64,000 bases of DNA from Planctomycetota bacterium (GCA_029259695.1 JAJDEQ010000195.1:1-64000); one strand, 5' to 3'. Shown: positions 31,729-42,094, counted from the first letter of the stretch. The notes: generated from the letters alone by a model not told the origin. Numbers and translations: made by a program.

Positions 31729-34215
31729 ATGCCCCCCTCCGACACCAGCCCCCGCCCGTCCCCCATCCCCCACCTGCTCTGCCAGCTGATCGCGCTGGGA
31801 GCCGTGTTGTTCGCCGGTCCCCAGCTCGCCGCCCAGGTCTGGGTCCCGCTCACCCCGGGCGCCGCACCCGGCACCGAAGCCCAGCTGGTCTTCGATCGGA
31901 TCGCATCGGACGAGAACCAGTCCTTCTTCGATCTGCGCATCCACGGCTACTGGACCAAGGATGTCATCGGTGGCGACGCGTTGACCTACCAGCGCATCCG
32001 CGTACCCGGCCTGGGCGTGATCGCACAGCCGGGCGCGCCCGACCTGCCGGCCGTTCGTCCGCGCCTGGCCATCGCCACCGGCGCGGCGAGCGCACAACTC
32101 GTGTCCATCTCGCCCATCGACGTGCGCGTCGTGCCCAACCTGCTCGTGTGGCCCTACGCCACCCCCGAACTCGACGAGGCCATCGACCCCACCAATGACC
32201 CCGGCCCGGGTGATCCCGACGGCACCCCGGAACAGTTCACGAAGGACGCGGCGATCTACGCGTCGGCCACACCCTGGCCGCCGGCGCCCCCGACCGTCGT
32301 GCCCACCACCACCACACTGGGCACGATCCCCACCGCCGCGCTCGAACTGTTGCCCGCCAACTGGAACCCGGCCACGGGCGTGATGCTGATCGGTGCACAC
32401 CTGCGCTACCACTACACCCACACCGGTGGCGGGCCGGCCTTCCCGCTCATGACCAAGGACCGCTTCACGTTGGCCACCAAGGTCTTCCTCAACTGGGACG
32501 AGACGACCGGTTCGTTCCAGGCCAACGACGTGAACTACGTCGGCCGCTACCTGGTCATCACCCCGGCCGAGTACCTCGTGGCGCTCGAGCCGTTCCTGAT
32601 CCACAAGCAATCCATGGGCTTCTCGCTCACCGTGCTCACCACGGCCCAGACCACGGGCATCTGCGGCAACATCCGCGGCGCCATCGACGGCTGGTACCAG
32701 GCCGGCTCGGCCTGGGCCGACCACTACTGCCTGCTGGTGGGCGACACCGACGAGATCCCGCTGTGCCCCTCGCCCACCATCGACAGCAAGCTCGGCGACG
32801 ATCTCTACGGGTCGCCGGGCGATGGCGACCTGGACGAAGAGGTCTGGGTCGGGCGCTTGAGCGTGGACGACGCGGCCGACGTGACCAACCAGGTGGCGAA
32901 GATCATCGACTACGAGCTGTCGCCGAACATGGCCGGGCACTACGAGCGCGCGTTGCTCGTGGCCCACGAAGAAGACTCACCCGAGAAGTACGAGGGCGCC
33001 CAGGAAGAGGTGGCCAACGCGAGCTACGCCGTGCCGCCGACGTTCCTCAAGCGCTACGGCTCGTCGTTCACCAGCTCGAATGCCAACGTGCAGGACGACA
33101 TCGAGGCCGGCCTGGGCCTGGTGGCCTATCGCGGCCACGGTACGACGAGCACGTGGTCGGACTGGAACCTCCTGGGTCAGGACTTCCACAAGAACCAGGT
33201 GCTCGAGCTGAGCAACCCGTTCGACCTGCCCGTCGTGTGGGCCTTCAACTGCACCAACGCCAACCTCGACTTCGACGACGGCACGTCCGCCGACTCCATC
33301 GGCGAGACCTGGATGGAACACACCCTGGGCGGCGCGGTGGCCCACTACGGGTCCACCACCGTGTCGGGCACGGTGCCCAACCACGAGCTGGACAAGCGCA
33401 TGTTCGAGGCGCTGTACGACAAGGGGCTCAACATCCACGGCCACACCATCGCCTGGGCCGAGCAGCAGACGCAGGACGCGGTCCCGAGCCTCAACCCGTG
33501 GATGTACCTATTGCTGGGCGATCCCTCCATGCGCGTGCGGCGCGGCGCGCCGAGCCCGCTGCAGATCCTGGGACCGACCGAGGTCGAGGTGTGCGTCGGT
33601 CCCAACTGCACGCTCGCGTACCAGGTCGTGGACGGCAACAACCAGCCGCTCGAGGGCATCCTCGTCTCGATCTGGAAGGAGGGCACGGCGCCCGGTTCGC
33701 CACCCGAGGTCTTCGGTTCCCTCTACACCGACCAGACCGGCACGGCGACCTTCCCCAGCGGGCCCTCCAGCCTGGGTATCTACAACGTCTTGGCCCGCGA
33801 TGACGAGGGCAACGTCACGGGCGAGATCGTGTCGGTCAGCGACGGTCCCTGGGCCGACCTGGGCTTCTCGCTCGCCGGCACCCAGGGCACCCCCGACCTC
33901 GTGGGCGCGGGCACGCTGCAACCCAACACACCCATGAGCATCGACCTCGACGAAGCCGCGCCCAACGCCATCACCCTGCTGTTCGTGTCCGCCCAGAACC
34001 TGCCGGTCCCGTTCAAGTGCGGCACGCTCCAGGCCCATCCCTGGCTGGCGACGTTCAACCTGGTCACCAACGGCGGCGGCGCGATCCCGATCCAGGGTGA
34101 GTGGCCCGCCGGGGTTCCCGCCGACAGCCAGTTCTGGTTCCAATACGCCATCCAGGATCCGGTGGCCAAGGCGAACGTGGCGCTGTCCAATGCCCTGCGG
34201 GCCACCACGCCCTGA
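31729..34215 (+). CDS. Secreted gingipain-type cysteine protease (peptidase C25) with ATTP-type C-terminal domain
   Basis: The start is taken at ATG 31729 (MPPSDTSPRPSP), followed by a signal peptide (LCQLIALGAVLFAGPQLAA); a GTG at 31687 is possible. The product is 828 aa. The caspase-like C25 core lies around residues 280-600: YLVITPAEYLVALEPFLIHK, LLVGDTDEIPL, EVWVGRLSVDD, catalytic His470 in AYRGHGTTSTWSDWN and Cys508 in WAFNCTNANLDF. A beta-sandwich follows (about 615-705). The last ~120 residues are the shared C-terminal domain, ending SNALRATTP. The pro-region is about 250 residues. It acts outside the cytoplasm. Confidence 0.92.
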   Translation: MPPSDTSPRPSPIPHLLCQLIALGAVLFAGPQLAAQVWVPLTPGAAPGTEAQLVFDRIASDENQSFFDLRIHGYWTKDVIGGDALTYQRIRVPGLGVIAQPGAPDLPAVRPRLAIATGAASAQLVSISPIDVRVVPNLLVWPYATPELDEAIDPTNDPGPGDPDGTPEQFTKDAAIYASATPWPPAPPTVVPTTTTLGTIPTAALELLPANWNPATGVMLIGAHLRYHYTHTGGGPAFPLMTKDRFTLATKVFLNWDETTGSFQANDVNYVGRYLVITPAEYLVALEPFLIHKQSMGFSLTVLTTAQTTGICGNIRGAIDGWYQAGSAWADHYCLLVGDTDEIPLCPSPTIDSKLGDDLYGSPGDGDLDEEVWVGRLSVDDAADVTNQVAKIIDYELSPNMAGHYERALLVAHEEDSPEKYEGAQEEVANASYAVPPTFLKRYGSSFTSSNANVQDDIEAGLGLVAYRGHGTTSTWSDWNLLGQDFHKNQVLELSNPFDLPVVWAFNCTNANLDFDDGTSADSIGETWMEHTLGGAVAHYGSTTVSGTVPNHELDKRMFEALYDKGLNIHGHTIAWAEQQTQDAVPSLNPWMYLLLGDPSMRVRRGAPSPLQILGPTEVEVCVGPNCTLAYQVVDGNNQPLEGILVSIWKEGTAPGSPPEVFGSLYTDQTGTATFPSGPSSLGIYNVLARDDEGNVTGEIVSVSDGPWADLGFSLAGTQGTPDLVGAGTLQPNTPMSIDLDEAAPNAITLLFVSAQNLPVPFKCGTLQAHPWLATFNLVTNGGGAIPIQGEWPAGVPADSQFWFQYAIQDPVAKANVALSNALRATTP

Positions 34216-34263
34216 GCAAGACCCTTCGGCGCCCGGCCCATCCGCCGCTGAGAGCGAACCCGC

Positions 34264-36948
34264 ATGTCCTCCGACACCGAGCGCTGGAGTCGCATCGAGG
34301 AGGTGTTCCACGAAGCGGCCGAGCGCTCGCCGGAGACCCGCGCGGCCTACCTCGAGAACGCCTGCGGCGACGACGACGAGCTGCGCGTCGAGGTGGAGCA
34401 GCTGCTCTCGGCCGACGCCGACGCCGAGACGTTCATCGAACCGCCGTCCGCGCACACGCTGGGCCTGGCCATGGGCGACGCGGACGGCGCTGCATCATCG
34501 GAAAGCCGGCCGACTGACGGGAACATCGGTCGGCGCGTGGGCGCCTGGGAACTGCAATCCCCCCTGGGCGAAGGCGGCATGGGCAAGGTCTACCTCGCCA
34601 CCCGCGCCGACGGACAGTTCGAGATGCGGGCGGCGGTCAAGCTGATCCGCCGCGGTCTGGCGACCGATGCGATCCTGAGTCGCTTCCGGCACGAGCGCCA
34701 GACACTGGCACGCCTCGAGCACCCGCACATCGCACGCCTGCTCGACGGGGGCGAGACCGACGACGGCCTGCCCTACCTGGCCATGGAGGTCGTGGACGGA
34801 CAGCCACTCGACACGGCCTGCGATGAGCAGCGGCTCGACGTCGACGCACGTCTGTCCCTGTTCCTCGACGTGTGCAGCGCCGTGGACTACGCCCACCGCA
34901 ACCTCGTGGTGCACCGCGACCTCAAGCCGAGCAACATCCTGGTGGACGAGCGGGGCGTGCCGCGCCTGCTCGATTTCGGCATCGCCAAGGTGCTCGACCC
35001 GGAGTTCGACCCCGCGCTCACCGCGCCCGAGTCGACACCGCTCACACCGCGCTACGCCAGCCCGGAGCAACTGCGCGGCGAAGCCGTCACCACCGCCACG
35101 GACGTGTACGCCCTGGGCGTGATCCTGTACGAGCTGCTGGCGGGCCGCCACCCCCAGTCCGCCGACACCCGCTCGGCCGACGAGCTGCGCGCCGCCGTGT
35201 GCGAGCGGGACCCGCCCCGACCGAGCACAATCGTAGGCCAACCGGGAAAGACGTCGGACCGCGACGGCGTAGTACGCACGCTCGACCCCGCCGCGCTGAG
35301 CGGGCTGCGCTCCGAGGCACCGCGCACACTGCGCCGCAAGCTCGCCGGCGACCTGGACAACATCGTGTTGAAGGCACTGTCCCGGGAGCCGGAGCGTCGC
35401 TACCCGTCGGTGGCCGAGCTGGCCGAGGACATCAGCCGCTTCCTCGACGGCATGCCCGTGCGTGCGCGCCCCGACGAGTGGAGCTACCGCGCGGCCAGGT
35501 TCGTCAGCCGCCACCGGGTGGGCGTCGGCGCCGGCCTCGCCGTGGCCGGCGCACTGCTGATGGCCCTCGGCGTGTTCGTGACCTCGGCCAGGCGCGACGC
35601 TCAACGCCTCGACGACATCCTGAGCCTCTCGGACGTGAAGACGCTGGACGACCTGCTCACCGAGATGCCGGCCCTCTGGCCCGCGCACCCCCATCGCCTG
35701 GACGACCTGCATGCCTGGCGCCGACGCGCCCTGCAGCTCGTGGCCCGCCTGCCCCGCCACGAGAGCAAGCTGGCGGAGCTGGTCACCCTGGCACACGCGG
35801 AGGACACCGAGGGTGAGGACATCGCCTGGTGGCGCGGGACCCTGGCCGGCCTCGTGAACGACCTGCGCAGCTTCAGCAGCGACGATCCGTTCGGCGCGAC
35901 CTTCGCCAACGTGGAGCGTCGCATCGCCTACGCGGGCGACATCGAGCAGCGGTCGATCGGGGATCACGCGCCGGCCTGGGCCGACGCCATCGACGCCGTC
36001 GCCGCCAGCCCGCACTACGGCGGGATGCTGATCACACCCCAGCTCGGACTCGTCCCGCTGCGCCCCGACCCTCACTCGGGCCTGTGGGAGTTCTGGCACG
36101 TGCGCAGCGGCGAGGCGCCCGTCGTCGGCGCAGACGGCGAGCTCGTCCTCGACGTCGACAGCAGCCTGGTGTTCGTGCTGTTGCCCGGGGGGACGTTCAC
36201 GATGGGCGCCCAGAAGGTGGACCCAGGCGCAGCTCACCACGACGGCTTCGCCGAGCCCCACGAGGCCCCCGTGCGCCCAGTAGAGCTGACGCCCTTCCTG
36301 CTCTCGAAGTACGAGCTGACCCAGGCCCAGTGGCTGCGCATCACGAACGAGAACCCCAGCGACTTCGCACCGCCCGAGCACGGCGTCGAGACCATGACCC
36401 TGGTGCACCCGGTGGAGACGGTGAGCTGGGAGCGAGGCGCCGAGGTGCTGGCCTGGTTCGACCTGCAGCACCCGACCGAAGCACAGTGGGAGTACGCCTG
36501 TCGCGCGGGCACGAGCACGCCCTGGTCTTGTGGCGACGACGCCGGCGCGCTCGACACGGTGGCCAACCTGGCCGACCTGTTCGCCGGATACAACGGGGGC
36601 GCACGCGGTTGGAACTACCAGATGGCGGTGGCGCTCGAGCTCGACGACGGCTGCGTGGTGCACGCGCCCGTCGACCGCCACGCACCCAACGACTTCGGCC
36701 TGCACGCCATGCACGGCAACGTCTGGGAGTGGTGCCGCGACGCCTTCCTGCCGTACGACGTGGACCCGGCCGACGGCGACGGCGAACGGCGACCCACCGG
36801 CGACGTGCCCGGCGACGGCACCCGGGTCGCCCGGGGCGGCGGCTACTTCAACCCGCCCCCGCTGGCCCGCTCGTCACACCGCTGGAGCGGCGCACCCGCC
36901 TATCGCAGCCACAGCCTGGGCCTGCGCCCGGCACGAGCGCTCGACTGA
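34264..36948 (+). CDS. Membrane Ser/Thr protein kinase fused to a formylglycine-generating-enzyme (SUMF1) domain
   Basis: The product is 894 aa. Residues 1-60 are the helical leader typical of planctomycete kinases (WSRIEEVFHEAAERSPETRA). The kinase has P-loop LGEGGMGKVY at 101-110, Lys126, catalytic HRDLKPSN at 217-224, DFGIAK at 237-242 and YASPEQ. One membrane helix lies around 418-442 (VGAGLAVAGALLMALGVFVT). The outside part ends in an FGE/SUMF1-like domain from about 636: LPGGTFTMGA, LSKYELTQAQWLRI, HPTEAQWEYACRAG, MHGNVWEWCRD and RVARGGGYFN. Most such domains do not make formylglycine; here it probably serves as a sensor. The gene follows the C25 protease by 48 bp. Confidence 0.95.
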   Translation: MSSDTERWSRIEEVFHEAAERSPETRAAYLENACGDDDELRVEVEQLLSADADAETFIEPPSAHTLGLAMGDADGAASSESRPTDGNIGRRVGAWELQSPLGEGGMGKVYLATRADGQFEMRAAVKLIRRGLATDAILSRFRHERQTLARLEHPHIARLLDGGETDDGLPYLAMEVVDGQPLDTACDEQRLDVDARLSLFLDVCSAVDYAHRNLVVHRDLKPSNILVDERGVPRLLDFGIAKVLDPEFDPALTAPESTPLTPRYASPEQLRGEAVTTATDVYALGVILYELLAGRHPQSADTRSADELRAAVCERDPPRPSTIVGQPGKTSDRDGVVRTLDPAALSGLRSEAPRTLRRKLAGDLDNIVLKALSREPERRYPSVAELAEDISRFLDGMPVRARPDEWSYRAARFVSRHRVGVGAGLAVAGALLMALGVFVTSARRDAQRLDDILSLSDVKTLDDLLTEMPALWPAHPHRLDDLHAWRRRALQLVARLPRHESKLAELVTLAHAEDTEGEDIAWWRGTLAGLVNDLRSFSSDDPFGATFANVERRIAYAGDIEQRSIGDHAPAWADAIDAVAASPHYGGMLITPQLGLVPLRPDPHSGLWEFWHVRSGEAPVVGADGELVLDVDSSLVFVLLPGGTFTMGAQKVDPGAAHHDGFAEPHEAPVRPVELTPFLLSKYELTQAQWLRITNENPSDFAPPEHGVETMTLVHPVETVSWERGAEVLAWFDLQHPTEAQWEYACRAGTSTPWSCGDDAGALDTVANLADLFAGYNGGARGWNYQMAVALELDDGCVVHAPVDRHAPNDFGLHAMHGNVWEWCRDAFLPYDVDPADGDGERRPTGDVPGDGTRVARGGGYFNPPPLARSSHRWSGAPAYRSHSLGLRPARALD

Positions 36949-37043
36949 CGCCGCACGACACTTACGCTACACACCTCGACGCCACGGCGATGTTGCCACA
37001 GACTGGGCACAGGGATGCCGCAACAGCCCCCTGGGGAACCCCC

Positions 37044-39905
37044 ATGCACGGATGGCAACGACAGGCCTCACTGCTGCTCACCCTGACGCTCCCGGTCACG
37101 GCTCAGTCCATGCCCGGAGAAGTCGTGGAGCAGTCCAAGCTGGGGCACACCGAGGGGCTGATCCTGGGTTCGGCGGTCGACGCGGGAAGCCAGTTCGGGT
37201 TTGCACTCGCCCAGCTCGGCGACGTGGACGGCGACGGTGTCGTCGACCTGGGCGTGGGCACGGCGGAGGCGCCGCTCGGTTCGTTCTGGGTGCGCTTCCT
37301 CAACAGCGACGGCACCACACGGGCGGCGCAGCGCATCTCCTCCAACGAGGGACTGCCCCCGCATGTGCACCCCGGCTCGACCTTCGGCCGGGCGGTGACG
37401 GGGCTGGGCGACCTCGACGCGGACGGCGTGCCCGACGTGGCCGTGAGCGAACCGAGCCAGAGCCAGGGCGGCGGCGTCAATCGCGGCGCCGTCTGGATCC
37501 TGTTCCTGAACGCCGACGGCACGGTGAAGAGCACCCAGAAGATCGATGACGACGAGGGCGGCTTCGGCGGCACGATCGCCGACAACGACAGCTTCGGCAC
37601 GAGCCTCGCCAACGTGGGCGACATCGACGGTGACGGCACCGTCGACCTGGCCGTCGGCGTGCGCGGCTTCCCGGCCAGCGAGGGCTTCGTGTGGATCCTG
37701 TTCCTGAACACCGACGGCAGCGTGCGTGACGAACAGCTCATCGCCGCGGGCACGGGCGGCTTCACCGGCACGCTCGACCCGCTCGACGGGTTCGGCGCGG
37801 CCTTGGCCCCCGTGGACGACCTGGACGGCAACGGCGTGCCCGACCTGGCCGTCGGCGCGCCGGGCGACGACGACGGCGTGGGCAACGACGACGAAGGGGC
37901 GGTCTGGATCCTGTTCCTGGAAGCCGACGGCACGGTTGCGTCGCACACCAAGATCAGCGCGACGAGCGGGGGGTTCACCGGTCTGCTCGCGGAGAACGAC
38001 GCTTTCGGCTTCGCGTTGGCGCGACTGGGCGACGTGGACGGCAACGGCCTGGTCGAGTTGAGTGTCGGCTCGCCGGGCAACGACGACGGCGCCGGCATCA
38101 ACCGCGGCGCGCTCTACAACCTGTTCCTCGCGGCCGACGGCACGGTCACGTCCCAGCTCAAGATCAGTCAGTTCGCGGGCAACTTCGGCGGGCTGCTGCT
38201 GAGCAGCGACGCCTTCGGCTCGTCCCTCGCCCCGCTGGGCGACCTCGACGGAGACTTCCGACTCGACCTGGCCGTGGGCGCCCCGGGCGACGACGGTGCG
38301 GGCACCTTCGCGGGCACCACCTGGACCCTGTTCCTCGCGCTCAACAGTTCGGTGAAGAGCGAGCTCGAACTGGACGTCACCGAGCTCATCGGTCGCGTCG
38401 CGCTCCTGGACGACGGGGCGGGCGGCGTGCTCACGACCCTCGGCGACGTCGACGGCAACGGAGTCACCGACCTGGCCGTGAACACCGCCGGCACGATCCA
38501 CGTCCTGCCGCTGCAGGCCGATGCCTCGGTCCTCTTGCCCGTGGACACCGGACTCGTCGCCCGCCACATCCGCGCCCTGGGCGACATGGACGGCAACGGC
38601 ACCACCGACCTGGTCCTGAGCGATGCGATCGGCCCCCCGTTCGGCGGCTTCGGAGAGGAGATCGAGATCGCCTTCCTGGACGCCGACTTCAGCGCCATCG
38701 CGACGCATGTCATCGGCTCCGACGTCGGGGGCTTCGTGGGCACGGTGCAGCCCGGCTTCGGTCACGGGCTGGCGGACCTCGGCGATCTCGACGGCAACGG
38801 CACGCCGGATGTCGCCGTGGGTGCACCGCTGGAGGACGACCTGCGCGACAACTCGGGCGCCGTCTGGATCCTGCTGCTGCAACCGGACGGCACCGTCATC
38901 GGCCAACAGAAGATCAGCAATCTCGAAGGCGGGCTGGGTCCGGTCCTGGGCGACGGTGATCAGTTCGGCACCGAGGTGGCGTCACTGGGCGACGCCGACG
39001 GCGACGGCGTGGTCGACATCGCCGTGGGCGCGGTCGGTGACAACGGCGCGGGCGGCCCGTTCGGCGAACGGGGCGCGGTGTGGATCCTGTTCCTCAACGC
39101 AGACGGGACCGTGAAGGACAAGTTCGAGATCGACGACTCCCTGCTCGCGGGCGATCTGACCAACGGCGATCGCTTCGGCTTCGCGATCAGCGCCCTCGGC
39201 GACGTCGACTCCAACGGCTTCGGCGACCTCGCCGTGGGTGCGCCGGGACACTCGATCCCGCCGGGCTTCGAACACGGAGCGCTGTTCGTGCTGATGCTCG
39301 GTGCGGGCGGCCAGTTGTCGTCCCACGTGATGATCACCGAGCAGATGGCGGGCTTCACCGGCGACCTCGACACGCTCGACCGCCTGGGCGCAGCCTGCGA
39401 GGGTCTGGGGGACATCGACGGCGACGGGAACGTCGACCTCGTCGTCGCCGCCCCGGGTGACGACGACCTCGACGTCGCGCAAGGCGGCAGTGCGTCCGAC
39501 TACGGCGCGCTGTGGTTCCTCGATCTGCGGCCCGGCCCGTGGAGCGACCTCGGCAGCGGCCTGGCCGGCGCGCACGGCGTCCCCACGCTCTCGGGCAGCG
39601 GCGCGCTCGTGGGGGACGAGGTCATCAGCCTCAGCCTCACCGCCGCCCTGGAGAACAGCACGGCGGTGCTGGTCAGCGGACTGAGCGCCCTGAACGCGCC
39701 GTTCAAGGGCGGCACGCTCGTGCCCGCCCTCGATCAGCTCTTCTTCGGGCTGCCCACGGGGCCGGTGGGTACACTCGTGATCGGGGGCGCGTTTCCCACC
39801 GGGCTGCCGTCGGGCACCGAGCTCTACCTGCAGTACTGGATCAGCGATCCCGCAGGGCCGGTGGGATTCGCGGCGAGCAATGCACTGTTCGGGGCGACGC
39901 CCTGA
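37044..39905 (+). CDS. Large secreted FG-GAP repeat protein with ATTP-type C-terminal domain
   Basis: The start is ATG 37044 with a short signal peptide (QASLLLTLTLPVTAQS); the upstream open frame is inside the kinase. The product is 953 aa. At least twelve FG-GAP blades are visible, with calcium loops such as GDVDGDGVVDLGVG, GDIDGDGTVDLAVG and GDIDGDGNVDLVVA, enough for two propellers. The last ~115 residues are the shared C-terminal domain, with NAPFKGGTLVP and ending SNALFGATP. It is probably a cell-surface or exported structural or adhesion protein. It may be under control of the nearby ECF factor. Confidence 0.92.
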   Translation: MHGWQRQASLLLTLTLPVTAQSMPGEVVEQSKLGHTEGLILGSAVDAGSQFGFALAQLGDVDGDGVVDLGVGTAEAPLGSFWVRFLNSDGTTRAAQRISSNEGLPPHVHPGSTFGRAVTGLGDLDADGVPDVAVSEPSQSQGGGVNRGAVWILFLNADGTVKSTQKIDDDEGGFGGTIADNDSFGTSLANVGDIDGDGTVDLAVGVRGFPASEGFVWILFLNTDGSVRDEQLIAAGTGGFTGTLDPLDGFGAALAPVDDLDGNGVPDLAVGAPGDDDGVGNDDEGAVWILFLEADGTVASHTKISATSGGFTGLLAENDAFGFALARLGDVDGNGLVELSVGSPGNDDGAGINRGALYNLFLAADGTVTSQLKISQFAGNFGGLLLSSDAFGSSLAPLGDLDGDFRLDLAVGAPGDDGAGTFAGTTWTLFLALNSSVKSELELDVTELIGRVALLDDGAGGVLTTLGDVDGNGVTDLAVNTAGTIHVLPLQADASVLLPVDTGLVARHIRALGDMDGNGTTDLVLSDAIGPPFGGFGEEIEIAFLDADFSAIATHVIGSDVGGFVGTVQPGFGHGLADLGDLDGNGTPDVAVGAPLEDDLRDNSGAVWILLLQPDGTVIGQQKISNLEGGLGPVLGDGDQFGTEVASLGDADGDGVVDIAVGAVGDNGAGGPFGERGAVWILFLNADGTVKDKFEIDDSLLAGDLTNGDRFGFAISALGDVDSNGFGDLAVGAPGHSIPPGFEHGALFVLMLGAGGQLSSHVMITEQMAGFTGDLDTLDRLGAACEGLGDIDGDGNVDLVVAAPGDDDLDVAQGGSASDYGALWFLDLRPGPWSDLGSGLAGAHGVPTLSGSGALVGDEVISLSLTAALENSTAVLVSGLSALNAPFKGGTLVPALDQLFFGLPTGPVGTLVIGGAFPTGLPSGTELYLQYWISDPAGPVGFAASNALFGATP

Positions 39906-40044
39906 ACGCAGGCCCTCTGCCTCCGACGGCAGGCCTTGTGGGGAGACACTCGAGAAAGGGAGCTTCGCGCGGCACGTGCGTCGCCCCTGATCGACTCTGG
40001 ATCAGGATGCAACTCCGGGAGAGAAGAGCGTGGAGACGGGATGC

Positions 40045-41430
40045 ATGCATGAGCCACGACGTCGCCTTCGGACCTTCCTCAGCCTGGCGTTCGTCGCCGT
40101 CGTCACGAGTTGCGACTCGTCGGCCCAGGCAACGCCGGCCGTCAACGCGCCACCACCACCGGCAGTGGTGTCGAACGCGTTCCTCGCCATCTCCGACGTG
40201 CACCTCGACAACCGCACCGGCTGGTCGCAGTACGGGGCGGACACGGGCACGGGCCTCTGGCACACCGCACAGAAGGAGCTGGGAGCGCTCATCAGCACGA
40301 CCAAGCCGACCTTCGTGATCTACGTGGGCGACCTCCCTCGGCACAGCACAGGCAGCCACTCCGTGACCCCGACCGAGCGAGCGGGTGACGTGAAGGACGT
40401 GCTCCAGGGACTGCGGACGACCGTGGGGTCGGCGGGCCCGCCGTTGTTCTATGTACCCGGCAACAACGACTCGATCGAGGGCGACTACGGCCCGTTCACG
40501 AGCGACTCGACCGACCCCAAGACGGGTGATCCGTGGGGCACACCGTTCGAGCAGGACCCGGGCCAGGGCTGGCCGCTGATCAACGGTGATGCGTCGTGCA
40601 GCGGCTCGACCAGGGCCTGCCTGCTCTCCGGCGGTTCGAGCAAGCACGGTTACTACTCGGCCTATCCGCTCGGAAGCCAAGGGGGCCTGCGCCTGATCGT
40701 GATGAACACGGTCATGTTCACCAGCGGCTACTTCGGGTCGGACCAGAGCACCGTCGCCGCAGACCAGCTCACGTGGGTCGGGCAACAACTGGCCGACGCA
40801 GCCGACGCGACGCCGCCCGAAGCCGTGCTGCTGGCGATGCACGTGCCCCCCGGACTCGACGCCCACTCCCACGGGACGCAAGGGCCCGACGACGACCTGA
40901 AGACGACCTGGAGTTCATCGCTCGACGTGAAGGGCAAGTGGGGTTCGTCGACGGCGAGCACCGAGTCGATCCTCGATGCCTTCCTGGCCACGGTCTACCC
41001 CCACACGCAGAAGACGATCCGCGGCGTGATCACGGCCCACACCCACATGGATGGTTTCTACACCTGGCTCGACGGCAACGGCGTCCTGAAGGAGGTGGCC
41101 GTCTCGATCCCCGCGGTGACGCCGGGCCACGACAACAACCCCGCGATCAAGCTGATCACGTACGACGTCACGAACTTCGAGTTCCTCGACTACAGGACCT
41201 ACTTCGCGCCCAACCCCCAGTCGTCCTTCGGCAAGATCCCCTACTCCTTCCGGCACGACTCGAACCGCCACGAGGCGACCTTGTTCGACTGCGTGAGCGC
41301 CATGTCGACCGCCGAACGGGCCGCCGTCGTGAGATCCCAGTACCTGGTGCACACCCAGTACGTCTTCAAGCACCACCCGCCCGACTGGAACAAGATCTCC
41401 GAAGCGATCGTGGTCGAGCCCGGGCTGTGA
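40045..41430 (+). CDS. Metallophosphoesterase lipoprotein, acid-sphingomyelinase-like
   Basis: The start is placed at ATG 40045 (MHEPRRRLRTFLSLAFVAVV), giving a lipoprotein signal with lipobox VVTSC (Cys23); a GTG at 40030 is in frame. The product is 461 aa. Metallophosphoesterase motifs are present: AISDVHLD, YVGDLPRH (GDLP instead of the usual GDxH), VPGNND, AMHVPPG and ITAHTHMDGFY. The spacing fits the ASM-like branch that cleaves phosphodiesters such as sphingomyelin or phosphorylated sugars. Substrate is unknown. It would be anchored on the periplasmic side. Confidence 0.88.
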   Translation: MHEPRRRLRTFLSLAFVAVVTSCDSSAQATPAVNAPPPPAVVSNAFLAISDVHLDNRTGWSQYGADTGTGLWHTAQKELGALISTTKPTFVIYVGDLPRHSTGSHSVTPTERAGDVKDVLQGLRTTVGSAGPPLFYVPGNNDSIEGDYGPFTSDSTDPKTGDPWGTPFEQDPGQGWPLINGDASCSGSTRACLLSGGSSKHGYYSAYPLGSQGGLRLIVMNTVMFTSGYFGSDQSTVAADQLTWVGQQLADAADATPPEAVLLAMHVPPGLDAHSHGTQGPDDDLKTTWSSSLDVKGKWGSSTASTESILDAFLATVYPHTQKTIRGVITAHTHMDGFYTWLDGNGVLKEVAVSIPAVTPGHDNNPAIKLITYDVTNFEFLDYRTYFAPNPQSSFGKIPYSFRHDSNRHEATLFDCVSAMSTAERAAVVRSQYLVHTQYVFKHHPPDWNKISEAIVVEPGL

Positions 41431-41563
41431 CGGGCGCTCGCTGCGGCGCGACCGGCCCGTGCCGGGGCCCGACCTCGAACCGGCTCAGCGCGCCTTGACG
41501 AAGACCACGGCGCCGAGCAGCGCGAGCACGGCCACCCCGATGATCAGCACCGGCAGGTCAGTC

Positions 41564-42049
41564 TCACTCGATGCGCCCCAACTCGCCCAGGTCCCACTTG
41601 CGCTGGTGCTCGAACAGGATCGCCGTCTCGATGTGACGCACCGGCTGGTCGGCGGTGATGCCGTCGAGTACGAGCACGCGCAGGTGCTCGGTGTCGCGCA
41701 CGGCGACGCGCACGAGGAAGTCCTCCGAGCCGCCGACGTAGAACACCTCGAGCACTTCGTCGAGCGCCATGACGTGTTCGCGGAAGGCGACGATCGCCTC
41801 CCGATCGTGGCCCGACAGGCGCACCGAGATCATGGCCTGCAGGCCCAGCCCCAGGGCCTCGGGCGCCACGTCGGCGTGGAAGCCCCGCAGCACGCCCTCC
41901 TCGATCAGGCGCTGGGTGCGCACCAGACACGTCGAGGGCGCCAAGCCGACCCGGCCGGCCAGCTCCTTGTTGGACAACCGAGCATCCTTCCGCAGATGGG
42001 CCAGGATCTCGGCATCGATTCGGTCAAGCGGGCGAGAAGGGAGCGCCAT
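41564..42049 (-). CDS. Lrp/AsnC family transcriptional regulator
   Basis: The product is 161 aa, starting at ATG 42049 (MALPSRPLDRIDAEILAHLR); the upstream open frame crosses the exporter gene. The N-terminal HTH is LDRIDAEILAHLRKDARLSN with KELAGRVGLAPSTCLVRTQR. The RAM effector domain follows (LGLQAMISVRLSGHDREAIV, VFYVGGSEDFLVRVAVRD). Such regulators bind amino acids as octamers. It is divergent from a ThrE-type amino-acid exporter with 64 bp between starts, so it most likely controls that gene, as with other Lrp/exporter pairs. Confidence 0.93.
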   Translation of the reverse strand: MALPSRPLDRIDAEILAHLRKDARLSNKELAGRVGLAPSTCLVRTQRLIEEGVLRGFHADVAPEALGLGLQAMISVRLSGHDREAIVAFREHVMALDEVLEVFYVGGSEDFLVRVAVRDTEHLRVLVLDGITADQPVRHIETAILFEHQRKWDLGELGRIE

Positions 42050-42075
42050 CCGAAGCCTATTCGCTGTCAGTTCGC

Positions 42076-42094
42076 GTAAACGAACGTAGTTTAC
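42076..42094. promoter_or_regulatory. Candidate Lrp-type operator
   Basis: GTAAAC and GTTTAC form a perfect inverted repeat with a 7-bp spacer in the 64-bp region between the divergent Lrp and exporter genes. It is AT-richer than its surroundings and flanked by TTCG and CGAA. Its position suits control of both promoters. Confidence 0.55.

Noticed and set aside
41485-41565. Possible small transmembrane peptide after the Lrp gene
   Set aside because: The frame reads a hydrophobic stretch (LPVLIIGVAVLALLGAVVFV) ending at a stop, but no usable start codon precedes it outside the Lrp frame.
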